Assembly (NCBI RefSeq): GCF_014284125.1
Contig: NZ_JACOFX010000002.1
Coordinates: 186,001-250,000 of the forward strand
Source of the DNA: Undibacterium umbellatum
Lineage (GTDB): Bacteria; Pseudomonadota; Gammaproteobacteria; Burkholderiales; Burkholderiaceae_D
Direction: 5' to 3'
Length of the DNA: 64,000 nucleotides
Positions 34,463-44,359 of the stretch are shown in pieces. Each line of letters begins with the position of its first letter. The first letter of the stretch is position 1. The position numbers and the translations under genes were made by a program. The notes below the pieces were generated by a model. The model saw nothing but the letters and a program-made list of their open reading frames with translations. It was not told the DNA's origin and did not search any database.

Positions 34463-34999
34463 TTACTTAATCCTTTGTTTCTCCAGTTTACGCGCAAGCG
34501 TGCGTCTATGCATGCCTAGTCTGCGGGCTGTTTCGGAAATATTAAAATCGGTTTCAGCCAGAACTTCGTGAATTCTTTCCCACTCCAGATTCTTGATGGA
34601 GGTGGAGCGATTCGTGATTTCTACCTCTGCTGTGCCAGCGACATGTCCAAAAGCGGCTTCAATATCATCGGTGTTGGAGGGTTTTGACAGATATTGACAA
34701 GCGCCTAGTTTGACTGCTTCCACTGCAGTCGCAATGCTGGCGAAACCTGTGAGTACAACAATCAGCATATCGGGATTGTGTTGATGCAAAAGCTGTACGC
34801 ATGCCAGTCCGGAAGAGTGTCCATTCAGCTTCAGGTCAACGACAGCATACTGCGGCCTATGATCTGATAATAATCTTTCAGCATCTTCCTTGCTGCTTGC
34901 GTGCAAGACAGTGTAATCGCGCCGCTCAAACGAGCGACCTAGTGTGCGGGCAAAAGCAGTATCGTCTTCGATAATGAGTAGCAGACGATTCTCTGGCAT
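34463..34999 (-). CDS. regA: RegA/PrrA/ActR-type response regulator
   Basis: 178 residues. Receiver domain with EDD at 11-13, phospho-site Asp55 (AVVDLKLNGHSSG), Thr (IVVLTGFAS) and Lys (YLSKPSN). A short linker leads to a Fis-type helix-turn-helix (WERIHEVLAETDFNISETAR, RLGMHRRTLARKLEKQRIK), the exact layout of RegA. Start 34999 (MPENRLLLIIEDD) is the family start. It lies next to regB and upstream of the quinol oxidase genes on the same strand, consistent with redox control of respiration. Confidence 0.92.
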   Translation of the reverse strand: MPENRLLLIIEDDTAFARTLGRSFERRDYTVLHASSKEDAERLLSDHRPQYAVVDLKLNGHSSGLACVQLLHQHNPDMLIVVLTGFASIATAVEAVKLGACQYLSKPSNTDDIEAAFGHVAGTAEVEITNRSTSIKNLEWERIHEVLAETDFNISETARRLGMHRRTLARKLEKQRIK

Positions 35000-35126
35000 A
35001 GTAAAAAGATTCCTGAAGTTAAACCGGGATGTCGATGAGGTGCTGCAACGATGCAATTACGGAAATTGTGAGCTTCATCCTTGTCGGGGGTGTGCCGTTG
35101 CCGCCAATCTTAATGGAAAATCCCGG

Positions 35127-36488
35127 TTAAAGCATAATCGCCGACAGTGGCAGGCTCAATTGTACGATGGCGCCGCCTTCTTCGCGGTTGGATGCCGTGA
35201 TATGACCACCTAGTTTGCGGGCCACGTTGACGACAAAAAATAATCCCAGGCCGCTGCCGGGGCGACCTTTGGTAGATTGGTACGGTTCACCTATGCGTGA
35301 CAGGATGACGGGATCAAAACCAGGACCATGATCGACTACAGTAAATATCAGCGAATCGTCACGACGCACGGCTTCCATGCGCAGCCATTCTGGGGATGCT
35401 TCCAGGGCGTTGTCGAGCACGTTGCAGACCATTTGCTTGAGCGCGGTATCAAAGACGATGGGGATGTCTTCTTTGATTTGATTATCGAAACCAAATGAGA
35501 CGATAGTTCGGGTCGCTGTAAATTCTTGTATGAGGTCATTCAAAAAAGTATTAATCGTTGTTTTGAGCGCAGACTCGCCACGCGCCTCTCCCGCTGACAG
35601 CAATATACCGCTGACGATGCTTTTACAGCGTTGCAACTGTGTTTCCATTTCGCTGATCTCTTCCAGCAGATCGGGGTTTTTCTTGAATTCCGGCATGCGC
35701 CGCCAGTCACCCAGGATGACAGAGAGCGTTGCCAGTGGTGTACCCAGTTCATGCGCCGCACCAGAAGCCAGCAGACCCATGCGCACGATATGATCTTCTT
35801 CCACCGCGCGTTGATGCAGATCAGCCAGTTGAACATCCCGCGCATGCAGGTTGCGGCCTATGCGGGTGATAAAGAATACCAAAAGGGCCGCATTGAGCAT
35901 GAAGCAAATAATATAGCCAGCTACGTATAAGTGTGACAGTCCGCCGTTTTCACCCGGCGGCAGGGTTAAGGGTTCAGAAAACAGTGAGAGTCCGGCCAGG
36001 CAGGCACTGGTGATGACGACGATGATCCAGGTGGACCAGGCTTCCAGCAAGACTGCACTTAAAATCACTTGCAGCAGATACAGAAAAGCAAAGGGATTCG
36101 ACGTACCTCCGCCGAAGTACAACTGGGCCGTCAGGCTGAATACATCGATCAGCAAGGCAAAAACAAGTTCGCCATTGGTTACGTACACGCGCTCGTGCCA
36201 GCGCAAGTGGCTGGCAATATTAAAGCCTATCAGGCAGATCAGCACAGCCAGCATTTTGACCAGGGGCAACTGTATGCCAAAGCCAAACATGACGATCAAA
36301 ATAGTGGATAACTGACCAAACACGGCAAGCCAGCGCAACTGTATAAGCTGCAACATGTTCTTGTGACCTGCAGAGTTTTCGTACGCTATCGCAATAGCAG
36401 ACTGGTTTTCTGGTGTTTTTGTTGCGGTTTTTGCCACTATGCCTTGCCCGATGCTATGAGGAGGTATTTTTCTTGTCATGCTTGCCAT
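35127..36488 (-). CDS. regB: RegB/PrrB-type redox sensor histidine kinase
   Basis: 453 residues. Six membrane helices (about 48-210) hold the RegB quinone-binding motif GGGTSNPF (126-133). Phospho-acceptor His246 lies in AAHELGTPLATLSV, and the redox-active cysteine expected 40 or so residues later is Cys288 (LQRCKSIVSG). HATPase boxes CNVLDNALEASPEW, VDHGPGFDP and GSGLGLFFVVN follow. RegB senses ubiquinone redox state and phosphorylates RegA. The start may be 36488 or 36479. Sits 127 bases upstream of regA in the direction of transcription and 85 bases downstream of surf1. Confidence 0.93.
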   Translation of the reverse strand: MASMTRKIPPHSIGQGIVAKTATKTPENQSAIAIAYENSAGHKNMLQLIQLRWLAVFGQLSTILIVMFGFGIQLPLVKMLAVLICLIGFNIASHLRWHERVYVTNGELVFALLIDVFSLTAQLYFGGGTSNPFAFLYLLQVILSAVLLEAWSTWIIVVITSACLAGLSLFSEPLTLPPGENGGLSHLYVAGYIICFMLNAALLVFFITRIGRNLHARDVQLADLHQRAVEEDHIVRMGLLASGAAHELGTPLATLSVILGDWRRMPEFKKNPDLLEEISEMETQLQRCKSIVSGILLSAGEARGESALKTTINTFLNDLIQEFTATRTIVSFGFDNQIKEDIPIVFDTALKQMVCNVLDNALEASPEWLRMEAVRRDDSLIFTVVDHGPGFDPVILSRIGEPYQSTKGRPGSGLGLFFVVNVARKLGGHITASNREEGGAIVQLSLPLSAIML

Positions 36489-36572
36489 GTCCCGTTATTG
36501 TGCTTTTTAGTGCATGCTAACAGATCATGGGCTATATATTAAATTTGCAATCCCAGCCCGGTTTATGCGGTA

Positions 36573-37424
36573 TTACCCTTCATTGGAGGTGCTGGTGTTG
36601 TTTCGATGCCGGATCACATATACCCAGGCAGCTGCCGTCATTGCTGCCAGCAAGAACCAGACGATGGCGTAAATTAAATGATTATTGTGGAAATGAATCA
36701 CGGTCAGGCCTGCAACCGGGGTGTTGGCTAAAGCACCATTTTGCTGAGTGCCGAGTTTGTTGTTGTCTGGGCCTGCATCGGCATCGATAAAGAAAGGGGC
36801 GGCCCTGGTTAAGCCAATTGCAGTAGCAATGGCGTTCACATCGCGTGAATACCAGCGGTTGCCAGCAGGATCATTTTTTCTTAAAAATCCTCCGCCCGGT
36901 TCTGTCATGCGCAATAGGCCAGTGACCTGAATGCTACTTGCATCCAATGTGGCGAGGCGATCTTTTCCTGACGATGCCCTGTAAGATGCGGCCATTTTTT
37001 CCGGGATGTAACCACGGTTAATCAGGATCGTAGCGCCATCTGCAATTGCCAGTGGCGTCATGACCCAAAAGCCGCCTCCTAATTCCGTGGTGGCTTGCGT
37101 CAAAACCGTTTTCTCATGCAGGAAAACACCGCTGGCCTGCACATGGCGGTACTCGTCTGCACTTGCATTGATGTTTGGCCATACTGAAAAACCTGGGATG
37201 GGTACAGGTGCTGCATGTACACGCTGCTCAACTCGCTCAATCAGATCGAGCTTCCATTGAAGGCGCAGCACCTGCCAGGTGCCGAGAGAAATGAAGCCTG
37301 CAAAAATAACTGCCATGCAGGCCGTGAAGCCCAGTCTGAATAAGCGGGAGCGATGGGAAGGCTGACCTGTCTTTGGTGTCAGGTCAGTTTTTTTTCCAGT
37401 GCTTCCTTGTTCATGCTCGTTCAT
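36573..37424 (-). CDS. SURF1 family cytochrome oxidase biogenesis protein
   Basis: 283 residues. Two membrane helices, one near the N-terminus (LGFTACMAVIFAGFISLGTW) and one near the C-terminus (HLIYAIVWFLLAAMTAAAWV), flank a periplasmic domain. SURF1 hallmarks: LGTWQVLRLQWKLDLIERVE, YRHVQASGVFLHEKTVL, GFWVMTPLAIADGATILINR and FHNNHLIYAIVWF. It assists heme insertion in heme-copper oxidases. ATG overlaps the cyoD stop by 4 bases (ATGA), so it is part of the cyo operon. Confidence 0.92.
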   Translation of the reverse strand: MNEHEQGSTGKKTDLTPKTGQPSHRSRLFRLGFTACMAVIFAGFISLGTWQVLRLQWKLDLIERVEQRVHAAPVPIPGFSVWPNINASADEYRHVQASGVFLHEKTVLTQATTELGGGFWVMTPLAIADGATILINRGYIPEKMAASYRASSGKDRLATLDASSIQVTGLLRMTEPGGGFLRKNDPAGNRWYSRDVNAIATAIGLTRAAPFFIDADAGPDNNKLGTQQNGALANTPVAGLTVIHFHNNHLIYAIVWFLLAAMTAAAWVYVIRHRNNTSTSNEG

Positions 37425-37894
37425 TGCATGGATGGCATGGACTTCATATTGTCCGCAGCGGGCTTGGGCATTGGTGCAGCATTGATCGATTGCGGCTTTG
37501 TTTCTGTTTCATGCATCATGCCGGGCATCATATTGTGATTCAGGTGATACATTACCCACAGTGATCCGCTCATCATGATAAATACCAGCATGCCGGTAAA
37601 TAGCAAGGCCAGCATGGTCCAGCCACCTTCGGATTTGCTATTCATGTGCAGGAAATACACCATGTGCACCACGATTTGCACCGCTGCAAATACCAGCAGG
37701 ACTATACCTGTGGTACTCGACTTGTTCATGACTTTGCCCATGACCAGCCAGAAAGGGATAGCGGTCAGGATCACGGCCAGGACAAATCCAGTTACATATT
37801 CTTTCAGGCTGCCATGGTTGGCGTGCGTATGTCCGTGGTGACCATCATGATGATTACCATGACCATGCGCCATGTGTTCTTGGTGTGCGCTCAT
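37421..37894 (-). CDS. cyoD: Cytochrome o ubiquinol oxidase subunit IV
   Basis: 157 residues. An N-terminal His-rich stretch ([20 protein letters not shown]) precedes three membrane helices ([60 protein letters not shown]) as in CyoD. The Met/Pro-rich C-terminus after [13 protein letters not shown] is longer than in E. coli CyoD and may bind metal (inference). ATG 37894 overlaps the cyoC stop. Confidence 0.9.
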   Translation of the reverse strand: MSAHQEHMAHGHGNHHDGHHGHTHANHGSLKEYVTGFVLAVILTAIPFWLVMGKVMNKSSTTGIVLLVFAAVQIVVHMVYFLHMNSKSEGGWTMLALLFTGMLVFIMMSGSLWVMYHLNHNMMPGMMHETETKPQSINAAPMPKPAADNMKSMPSMQ

Positions 37895-38556
37895 GGCAAG
37901 ACTCCCATCAAATAAACAAAGGTAAATACACCGATCCAGATCACGTCCAGGAAATGCCAGAACATGGACAGGCACATCAGTCGCCTGCCATTTTCTGGAG
38001 TCAGACCATGACGACCAATCTGGAACATCAGGGTGACGAGCCAGATAATACCGAAAGTCACGTGCAAGCCATGTGTGCCAACCAGGGCAAAGAAGGAGGT
38101 CAAAAAGCCACTGCGCTGCGGGCCTGCACCTTGATGTATCAGGTGTGCAAATTCATACAGTTCAAGACTGATAAAACCGGCACCCAGCAAGCCGGTAATA
38201 CCTAGCCAGATCAAAGTGGCTTTAACACGCTTGCGCTGCATTTCCAGCATGGCAAAGCCATACGTGATCGATGACAACAACAGCAAGGAGGTATTGACGG
38301 CAACCAGCGGCAAGTCAAACAGTTCTGCACCGGTCGGGCCACCTGCATAGTTGCGGCCAAGTACGGCATAGGTTGCAAACAGGCAGGCGAAGATCAGGCA
38401 ATCGCTCATCAGATAAAGCCAGAAACCGAGCAGGGTGCCGTTTTCCGGATGATGTTCCTTGACATAAAAATCGCTGCTGGCAAGTCTGCCTGCTTGTGAA
38501 TTTGCACTGGTATTCAAGTTCATACCCTCGTTTGGAAAAGTTGCAGTATCAGACAT
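37891..38556 (-). CDS. cyoC: Cytochrome o ubiquinol oxidase subunit III
   Basis: 221 residues and five membrane helices. Family features: [60 protein letters not shown] and [20 protein letters not shown]. Start at ATG 38556 ([11 protein letters not shown]) has AGGT 7 bases upstream and overlaps the end of cyoB by 8 bases. Confidence 0.95.
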   Translation of the reverse strand: MSDTATFPNEGMNLNTSANSQAGRLASSDFYVKEHHPENGTLLGFWLYLMSDCLIFACLFATYAVLGRNYAGGPTGAELFDLPLVAVNTSLLLLSSITYGFAMLEMQRKRVKATLIWLGITGLLGAGFISLELYEFAHLIHQGAGPQRSGFLTSFFALVGTHGLHVTFGIIWLVTLMFQIGRHGLTPENGRRLMCLSMFWHFLDVIWIGVFTFVYLMGVLP

Positions 38557-40558
38557 GGGCGGCACCTAATAAACGTGTACGTTCGCCTTCTGTGCGTATG
38601 ACATCGGCAACAGGAATATAGTAATCGCGTTTGTAATTGAAGGTATGGACGATGATGGCTGCCATCATGACAACGAAGCCCAGTACTGCCGGTACCCACA
38701 TTTGCCAGATCAAGGCAAAACCACATACCGCACTCAGCAAGGCGATGATGAAGCCTGCACCTGTATTCTTGGGCATGTGTATAGGTACAAAACCATCCGT
38801 AGGTCTGCTGTATTGATTGCTCTTCATATCTGCCCATGCATCGTTGTCATACACTTTTGGTGTGAAGGCAAAGTTATAGGCGGCAGGAGGTGACGAGGTT
38901 GACCATTCCAGCGTACGTCCACCCCATGGATCACCTGTAAAGTCGCGCAGCAAGTGACGGCGCTTGAAGCTGACATACAACTGGATGATAAAGGACGCGA
39001 TACCCAGAGCAATCAGGAAGGCACCGAAAGCCGCAATCTGGAACCATATTTGCAGGGATTGATCTTCAAAATGGCTCAAACGTCTTGTCACTCCCATCAG
39101 GCCAAGTACATATAAAGGCATGAAGGCGAAATAGAAACCGATAGTCCAGAACCAGAAGCAGCATTTTCCCCAGAAATCATCGAGTTTGTAACCAAAAGCT
39201 TTTGGGAACCAGTAGTTAATACCAGCGAACATACCGAACAGCACGCCACCGATAATGACGTTATGGAAGTGGGCAATCAGGAACAGGCTGTTATGCAAAA
39301 CGAAGTCAGCAGGTGGTACTGCCAGCAACACCCCTGTCATGCCACCAATAACGAAAGTGATCATGAAGCCTATGGTCCACAACATCGGCAATTCAAAACG
39401 GATACGACCACGGTACATCGTGAACAGCCAGTTGAATATCTTCGCTCCGGTAGGAATCGAGATAATCATGGTCGTGATGCCGAAGAAGGAATTGACACTC
39501 GCGCCAGATCCCATGGTGAAGAAGTGATGCAACCATACCAGGTATGACAGAATCGTGATCACCACGGTTGCATACACCATGGAAGTGTAGCCAAACAAAC
39601 GTTTGCTACAGAATGTCGAGACGATTTCAGAGAATACACCAAACGCAGGCAAGACCAGGATGTAGACCTCTGGGTGACCCCAGATCCAGATCAAGTTCAC
39701 ATACATCATGGAATTTCCACCCAGATCATTGGTGAAGAAATTGGTGCCGAACATACGGTCGAGTGACAACATGCCCAATACTGCAGTCAGGACAGGAAAG
39801 GCTGCCACGATCAAAATATTGGTGCACAGTGCAGTCCAGGTAAACACTGGCATCTTCATCATCGTCATGCCAGGGGCACGCATTTTAATGATGGTGGCGA
39901 TCAGGTTGATCCCCGAGAGCAGAGTGCCTACACCAGCGATCTGTAGCGACCAGATATAGTAATCGACGCCAACGTCCGGGCTGGACAGGATGCCGGACAA
40001 GGGCGGGTAGGCCAGCCATCCAGTCCGGGCAAACTCACCTACGAACAGCGAGGCCATGACCAGGCCGCCGCCAAAGGCAGTCATCCAGAAACTGAAGTTA
40101 TTCAGGAAAGGAAAAGCGACGTCACGTGCACCGATTTGCAACGGCACTACGTAGTTCATCAAACCTGTCACCAGCGGCATCGCTACAAAGAAGATCATGA
40201 TCACGCCATGCGCGGTAAAGATCTGGTCATAGTGATGGGGCGGCAAGAAACCTGCAGAGTCACCAAAGGCCACTGCTTGCTGTATGCGCATCATGATGGC
40301 ATCAGCAAAACCGCGCAACAGCATCACCAAGGCAAAAATCACGTACATGATGCCTATCTTTTTATGGTCGATACTGGTAATCCAGTCGCGCCACAACATA
40401 CCCCAAAGACGGAAATGTGTCAGTGCTGCAAGAATGGCGATGCCACCGATAGCGACGGCAATAAAGGTTGCCAGCAGGATAGGATCATGAAGGGGAATTG
40501 CATCCCAGGAGAGACGGCCGAAGATCAACTTCGTCAAATCGATATGGTCTTGCATCAT
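38549..40558 (-). CDS. cyoB: Cytochrome o ubiquinol oxidase subunit I
   Basis: 669 residues and about 15 membrane helices. Heme-copper oxidase motifs: heme ligand [11 protein letters not shown], CuB ligands [15 protein letters not shown] and [11 protein letters not shown], and the HFHNV pair of heme ligands ([13 protein letters not shown]). The site of oxygen reduction and proton pumping. Full length, as in E. coli CyoB. Start ATGATG overlaps the cyoA stop. Confidence 0.97.
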   Translation of the reverse strand: MMQDHIDLTKLIFGRLSWDAIPLHDPILLATFIAVAIGGIAILAALTHFRLWGMLWRDWITSIDHKKIGIMYVIFALVMLLRGFADAIMMRIQQAVAFGDSAGFLPPHHYDQIFTAHGVIMIFFVAMPLVTGLMNYVVPLQIGARDVAFPFLNNFSFWMTAFGGGLVMASLFVGEFARTGWLAYPPLSGILSSPDVGVDYYIWSLQIAGVGTLLSGINLIATIIKMRAPGMTMMKMPVFTWTALCTNILIVAAFPVLTAVLGMLSLDRMFGTNFFTNDLGGNSMMYVNLIWIWGHPEVYILVLPAFGVFSEIVSTFCSKRLFGYTSMVYATVVITILSYLVWLHHFFTMGSGASVNSFFGITTMIISIPTGAKIFNWLFTMYRGRIRFELPMLWTIGFMITFVIGGMTGVLLAVPPADFVLHNSLFLIAHFHNVIIGGVLFGMFAGINYWFPKAFGYKLDDFWGKCCFWFWTIGFYFAFMPLYVLGLMGVTRRLSHFEDQSLQIWFQIAAFGAFLIALGIASFIIQLYVSFKRRHLLRDFTGDPWGGRTLEWSTSSPPAAYNFAFTPKVYDNDAWADMKSNQYSRPTDGFVPIHMPKNTGAGFIIALLSAVCGFALIWQMWVPAVLGFVVMMAAIIVHTFNYKRDYYIPVADVIRTEGERTRLLGAAHV

Positions 40559-41619
40559 TTATTTCCGATGATAAGAGGGGTTGCTTTGCAGAGGTCAGCT
40601 TCTAAACTTGCTAACAATCGGGCATTGCGTGCGGCGTTATCCTGTTCCAGGCGTTGCGTAAACAAATTGCTGAAATCCATTTTTGCATCAGATGCGGCAT
40701 AGGCTCTGGCATTTGCCTTGGCATCACTCATCATCATTTTGTCCATGCAGACTTCACCGGCACTGACGCAACGGTTAAGGATGGCATGATACAAATCTGC
40801 ATCGACACTGGCGTAATGGCGTACTGGTTCGCGTTCGCTTGGCTTTTCCAGTTTCAGATAAGTCGCACGGTCCAGCGTTTGCGTCTTGGTTTTGGCAGCC
40901 TGCACCCATTGTTCAAAATCCTGGGCAGTCATGCCATGAAACTTGAAGCGCATGTCGGAGAAGCCTGCGCCGCTGTAGTTTGCTGAAAAACCGTCAAACT
41001 CGCCCGGTTTGTTGATCACCGCGTTGAGCGTCGTCTGCATGCCAGGCATGGCATAGATCTGGCCTGCCAGTGCCGGGATGAAGAAGGAGTTCATGACATT
41101 CGATGCAGTAATCTTGAAGCGTACAGGTACGTCTACAGGCGCTGCGAGTTCATTAACTGTGGCAATGCCAAGGTCGGGGTAGATGAACAACCATTTCCAG
41201 TCCAGCGCTACCACTTCGACATGCAATACCTTTGTATCGGCGGGAATCGGGCGATTTTCGTCCAGGCGCGATAGATTGCGATAGGGGTCAAGGGTATGCG
41301 TGCTGATCCAGGTGATCATGCCTAGGGCGATGATAATCAGCAGTGGCGCACCCCAGATCACCAGTTCAAGCTGGGTGGAATGATCCCAGTCTGGTTCGTA
41401 CTTTGCCGAAGTGTTGTTTTGTCTGTAACGCCAGGCAAACAAGATGGTCAAAAAGATCACTGGCACAATGATCAGTAACATCAATAGGGTAGACACCCAG
41501 ATCAGATGGCTTTGTTGAGCGGCGATATCACCTGATGGATTCATTACCACCGTGTTGCAGCCCGCCAACAAAATTGCAGAAAAAACAGCAAATCCGCGTC
41601 GTGCAAATAAGGGAATCAT
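40555..41619 (-). CDS. cyoA: Cytochrome o ubiquinol oxidase subunit II
   Basis: About 354 residues. Lipoprotein signal with lipobox LLAGC, two membrane helices, then a periplasmic cupredoxin domain ([70 protein letters not shown]). The CuA cysteines of cytochrome c oxidases are absent, so this is a quinol oxidase. Start taken at ATG 41619 ([10 protein letters not shown]); a TTG five codons upstream is possible. First gene of cyoABCD-surf1. The heme O synthase gene cyoE is not in the window. Confidence 0.94.
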   Translation of the reverse strand: MIPLFARRGFAVFSAILLAGCNTVVMNPSGDIAAQQSHLIWVSTLLMLLIIVPVIFLTILFAWRYRQNNTSAKYEPDWDHSTQLELVIWGAPLLIIIALGMITWISTHTLDPYRNLSRLDENRPIPADTKVLHVEVVALDWKWLFIYPDLGIATVNELAAPVDVPVRFKITASNVMNSFFIPALAGQIYAMPGMQTTLNAVINKPGEFDGFSANYSGAGFSDMRFKFHGMTAQDFEQWVQAAKTKTQTLDRATYLKLEKPSEREPVRHYASVDADLYHAILNRCVSAGEVCMDKMMMSDAKANARAYAASDAKMDFSNLFTQRLEQDNAARNARLLASLEADLCKATPLIIGNK

Positions 41620-41685
41620 ATTGAGATAGGTCAATGATTGTAGAAATTTGTGCTAATGTACCCTTACAAAAAGGCCTTGGCGATT

Positions 41686-41698
41686 GGACGTTTTGTCC
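41686..41698. promoter_or_regulatory. Short dyad in the cyoA / MFS promoter region
   Basis: GGAC-5 bases-GTCC (GGACGTTTTGTCC) in the 159-base divergent region. Small but perfectly symmetric; a regulator site (RegA would be the obvious candidate) is only a guess. Confidence 0.25.
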
Positions 41699-41746
41699 TA
41701 GTTTTCAAATAAGCATTAAAATTGGAACATCGCACGGGAGCCAGAC

Positions 41747-41752
41747 TATAAT
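41747..41752 (+). promoter_or_regulatory. Sigma-70-like -10 box for the MFS gene
   Basis: TATAAT 27 bases before the start codon, with TTGGAA 19 bases upstream as a weak -35. Confidence 0.4.
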
Positions 41753-41778
41753 TTTTAGAGACAAATTGAGGGACGATT

Positions 41779-43128
41779 ATGGCCAGCATCAGCACCCATG
41801 AAAATGAACTACCCCCCAGCCATATGACAGCTTCTGGAAGCAGGGATATGAAAGACCATCATTCCGACCATTCTTCTATTGCTCCAGGCGAAATCGCCAT
41901 CGGCGTCGTCATCGGCAGAGCCTCGGAATATTTTGATTTCTTTGTCTATGCACTCGCTTCGGTGCTGGTCTTCCCCCAGGTTTTCTTTCCATTTGAACAA
42001 AGACTGGAAGGCACTCTGTATGCTTTCGTCATCTTTTCATTTGCTTTTTTGGCGCGCCCGTTCGGCACAGTGGCCTTTATGGAAATCCAGAAGCGACTGG
42101 GACGTGAAGCCAAGCTCACCATAGCCCTGGTTTTATTGGGCGCCTCTACCGCTGGCATTGCATTCCTGCCAACCTATTCGCATCTGGGTGCAACTTCTAT
42201 TGTGTTACTGTCCTTGCTGCGTATAGGGCAGGGCGTTGCGCTGGGTGGTTCCTGGGATGGTTTGCCTTCTTTATTGGCTTTAAATGCGCCGGAAAACAAG
42301 CGCGGCTGGTATGCCATGCTGGGTCAGTTGGGTGCTCCAGTAGGCTTTATGATCGCGGCTGGCTTGTTTGCCTACATGCTCGCCAATTTGTCGACTGAAG
42401 ACTTTCTGGAGTGGGGATGGCGTTATCCCTTCTACGTCGCGTTTGCGATCAACGTGGTTGCCTTGTTCGCCCGTTTGCGCCTGGTTTCTACCAATGAATA
42501 CAAGCATTTGCTCGATGAGCGTGAACTGGAGCCGACCAATATCGTCGAGATGACCCGTTCCCAGGGCCGCAACCTGCTCATCGGTGCGCTGGCGGCTTTG
42601 GCCAGTTACGCACTGTTCCATCTGGTTACGGTGTTCCCATTGTCATGGATTACGCTTTATTCCAAACGTTCTCTCAGCGAATTCCTGGAAATACAAATGT
42701 TTGGCGCTGTCTTCATGATCGTGGGGATCATTATTTCCGGTCTGGTTGCTGACCGCATAGGCCGTCGCAAAATGTTATTTGCGCTGGCGTTGATGATTGC
42801 CGTGCTGAGTGGCTTTGTGCCAGCCTTGCTGGGCGGCAGTGAGTTTGGGCAGGATCTCTTTATTCTGCTGGGCTTTGCCGTACTGGGACTGTCCTATGGG
42901 CAGGCATCGGGTGCTGTGACCTCTAACTTTGCTCCCAAATACCGTTATACAGGTGCTGCCTTGACTTCTGACCTGGCATGGCTGGTCGGAGCAGGCTTTG
43001 CCCCTCTGGTTGCGCTGGGCTTGTCTGCTCATTTCGGGCTGGAGTATGTCAGTCTTTACCTGTTGTCCGGCGCTGCATGTTCGGTAGCAGCGCTGAGCTT
43101 GAATCGTGCTCTGGAGATCAAAAACTAG
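41779..43128 (+). CDS. MFS transporter, metabolite:H+ symporter type
   Basis: 449 residues and about 12 membrane helices. The MHS-subfamily opening is seen in GEIAIGVVIGRASEYFDFFV, with AFLARPFGTVAFMEIQKRLG and the MFS motif A copy GLVADRIGRRKMLFALALMI. MHS proteins bring in organic acids or osmolytes such as citrate, ketoglutarate or proline/betaine; the substrate is not clear. GAGGG precedes the ATG. Divergent from the cyo operon. Confidence 0.9.
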   Translation: MASISTHENELPPSHMTASGSRDMKDHHSDHSSIAPGEIAIGVVIGRASEYFDFFVYALASVLVFPQVFFPFEQRLEGTLYAFVIFSFAFLARPFGTVAFMEIQKRLGREAKLTIALVLLGASTAGIAFLPTYSHLGATSIVLLSLLRIGQGVALGGSWDGLPSLLALNAPENKRGWYAMLGQLGAPVGFMIAAGLFAYMLANLSTEDFLEWGWRYPFYVAFAINVVALFARLRLVSTNEYKHLLDERELEPTNIVEMTRSQGRNLLIGALAALASYALFHLVTVFPLSWITLYSKRSLSEFLEIQMFGAVFMIVGIIISGLVADRIGRRKMLFALALMIAVLSGFVPALLGGSEFGQDLFILLGFAVLGLSYGQASGAVTSNFAPKYRYTGAALTSDLAWLVGAGFAPLVALGLSAHFGLEYVSLYLLSGAACSVAALSLNRALEIKN

Positions 43129-43146
43129 TGGATACTAGTGGATGAT

Positions 43147-43170
43147 TGAGCGCACCGTAGTGTGCGCTCA
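43147..43170. terminator. Hairpin between the convergent MFS and ubiH-family genes
   Basis: TGAGCGCAC-CGTAGT-GTGCGCTCA, perfect 9-bp stem. Its right end overlaps the stop codon of the flavoprotein gene at 43168. No long U tract. Confidence 0.55.
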
Positions 43171-44349
43171 GCGCCAGCCAAACATCATCTGTTCTGCCAG
43201 CATACGTTTTGCTGGCTTCACCATGTCGAGCGCACCCAATCCCAGCCCCAGCAATGCCTGGCTGAAAGAACCGTCAGGGCTGCTGGCAAATACGCGGGCC
43301 ATGCTGTCTGTAATGCGGATGGTCAGTTTCCTGTCGGCCTGGCGCTCCACTAAGTAGGCTTGCAGGGCAGCGGCTGTATCGCGGCTGGCAGTATCATGCA
43401 AATGCCGTGTCAGCGTACGTGCCAATACCATGCAGTCACGCAAGCCGAGGTTCAAACCTTGTCCTGCTACCGGGTGCAGGGTTTGCGCGGCGTTGCCGAT
43501 GGAGACAGTGCGGGTAGTGGCGTGTGCCTGTGCGTTCAAGCCTAGCGGATAAGATACACGAGCCGAGGCCTTGATGAAATTGCCGAGGCGATGGCCAAAG
43601 GCAGTTTGCAAGGCCAGCCTGAATTGAAGATCGTCCATTGCCAGCAAGTGGTCAGCCTGTTCAGGACGCACACACCAGACCAGGGCATAGCCATCTTCTT
43701 GCGGTAACAGAGCCAGCGGACCTTGCTCTGTGAAACGCTCAAAGGCGCGTCCGGCTATCTGGGCATCCGTATTCACATGGGCGATGATGGCAGTCTGCTG
43801 GTAATCATGACGCTGGCTACGCTGTTCCTGATCACCAAAAGTGCCACCCTCTGCCTGTATGACGATGCTGGCACTGATGTGGCTGATTTCTTCCGTCCCC
43901 GCTTTACATAAAGTGAGGCGCACATGGTCGTCGGCCTCTTCCAGGGCGGTGACGTTCATTGGCCTTTGAATATGTACTCCACTGCGGCTGATGGCTGCTT
44001 GAAGTGGCTTTATGATATCGCCATAGCGTGCGACATAACCCAGGTCAGGTACGGCATAGTCTGCAGCCCGCATCAGGCTGCGGCCAAAATGGCCACGGCG
44101 TGAAACATGGATTTCCTGGATGGCAGTTGACTTGACTGGCCATGTACCAGCGGCTTGCAGGATTTGCCTGCTGCCATAAGAAATAGCGATGGAACGGGCA
44201 TCCTGTTCTGCCTGCTCAGCGGTCTTGGCATCGTAGAGTGCAATGCGTTCAGCCGCATAACCCTGCTGATACAGCAATAAAGCCAGCACCTGGCCTACCG
44301 GGCCTGCGCCACAAATCGCGATATCGACATCATTGATAGTGTGAGTCAT
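43168..44349 (-). CDS. ubiH: UbiH/UbiF-type FAD-dependent ubiquinone hydroxylase
   Basis: 393 residues. FAD-binding GxGxxG (DVDIAICGAGPVGQVLALLL), the central DG/EG-type motif (ASIVIQAEGGTFG) and the C-terminal GD-like motif GNAAQTLHPVAGQGLNLGLR, D. Ubiquinone ring hydroxylase family acting on the cytosolic membrane face. It follows pepP by 10 bases, as in the E. coli pepP-ubiH operon. UbiH, UbiF and UbiI are hard to tell apart by eye, so the symbol is by neighbourhood. Confidence 0.88.
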   Translation of the reverse strand: MTHTINDVDIAICGAGPVGQVLALLLYQQGYAAERIALYDAKTAEQAEQDARSIAISYGSRQILQAAGTWPVKSTAIQEIHVSRRGHFGRSLMRAADYAVPDLGYVARYGDIIKPLQAAISRSGVHIQRPMNVTALEEADDHVRLTLCKAGTEEISHISASIVIQAEGGTFGDQEQRSQRHDYQQTAIIAHVNTDAQIAGRAFERFTEQGPLALLPQEDGYALVWCVRPEQADHLLAMDDLQFRLALQTAFGHRLGNFIKASARVSYPLGLNAQAHATTRTVSIGNAAQTLHPVAGQGLNLGLRDCMVLARTLTRHLHDTASRDTAAALQAYLVERQADRKLTIRITDSMARVFASSPDGSFSQALLGLGLGALDMVKPAKRMLAEQMMFGWR

Positions 44350-44359
44350 CTTTTGCGCC

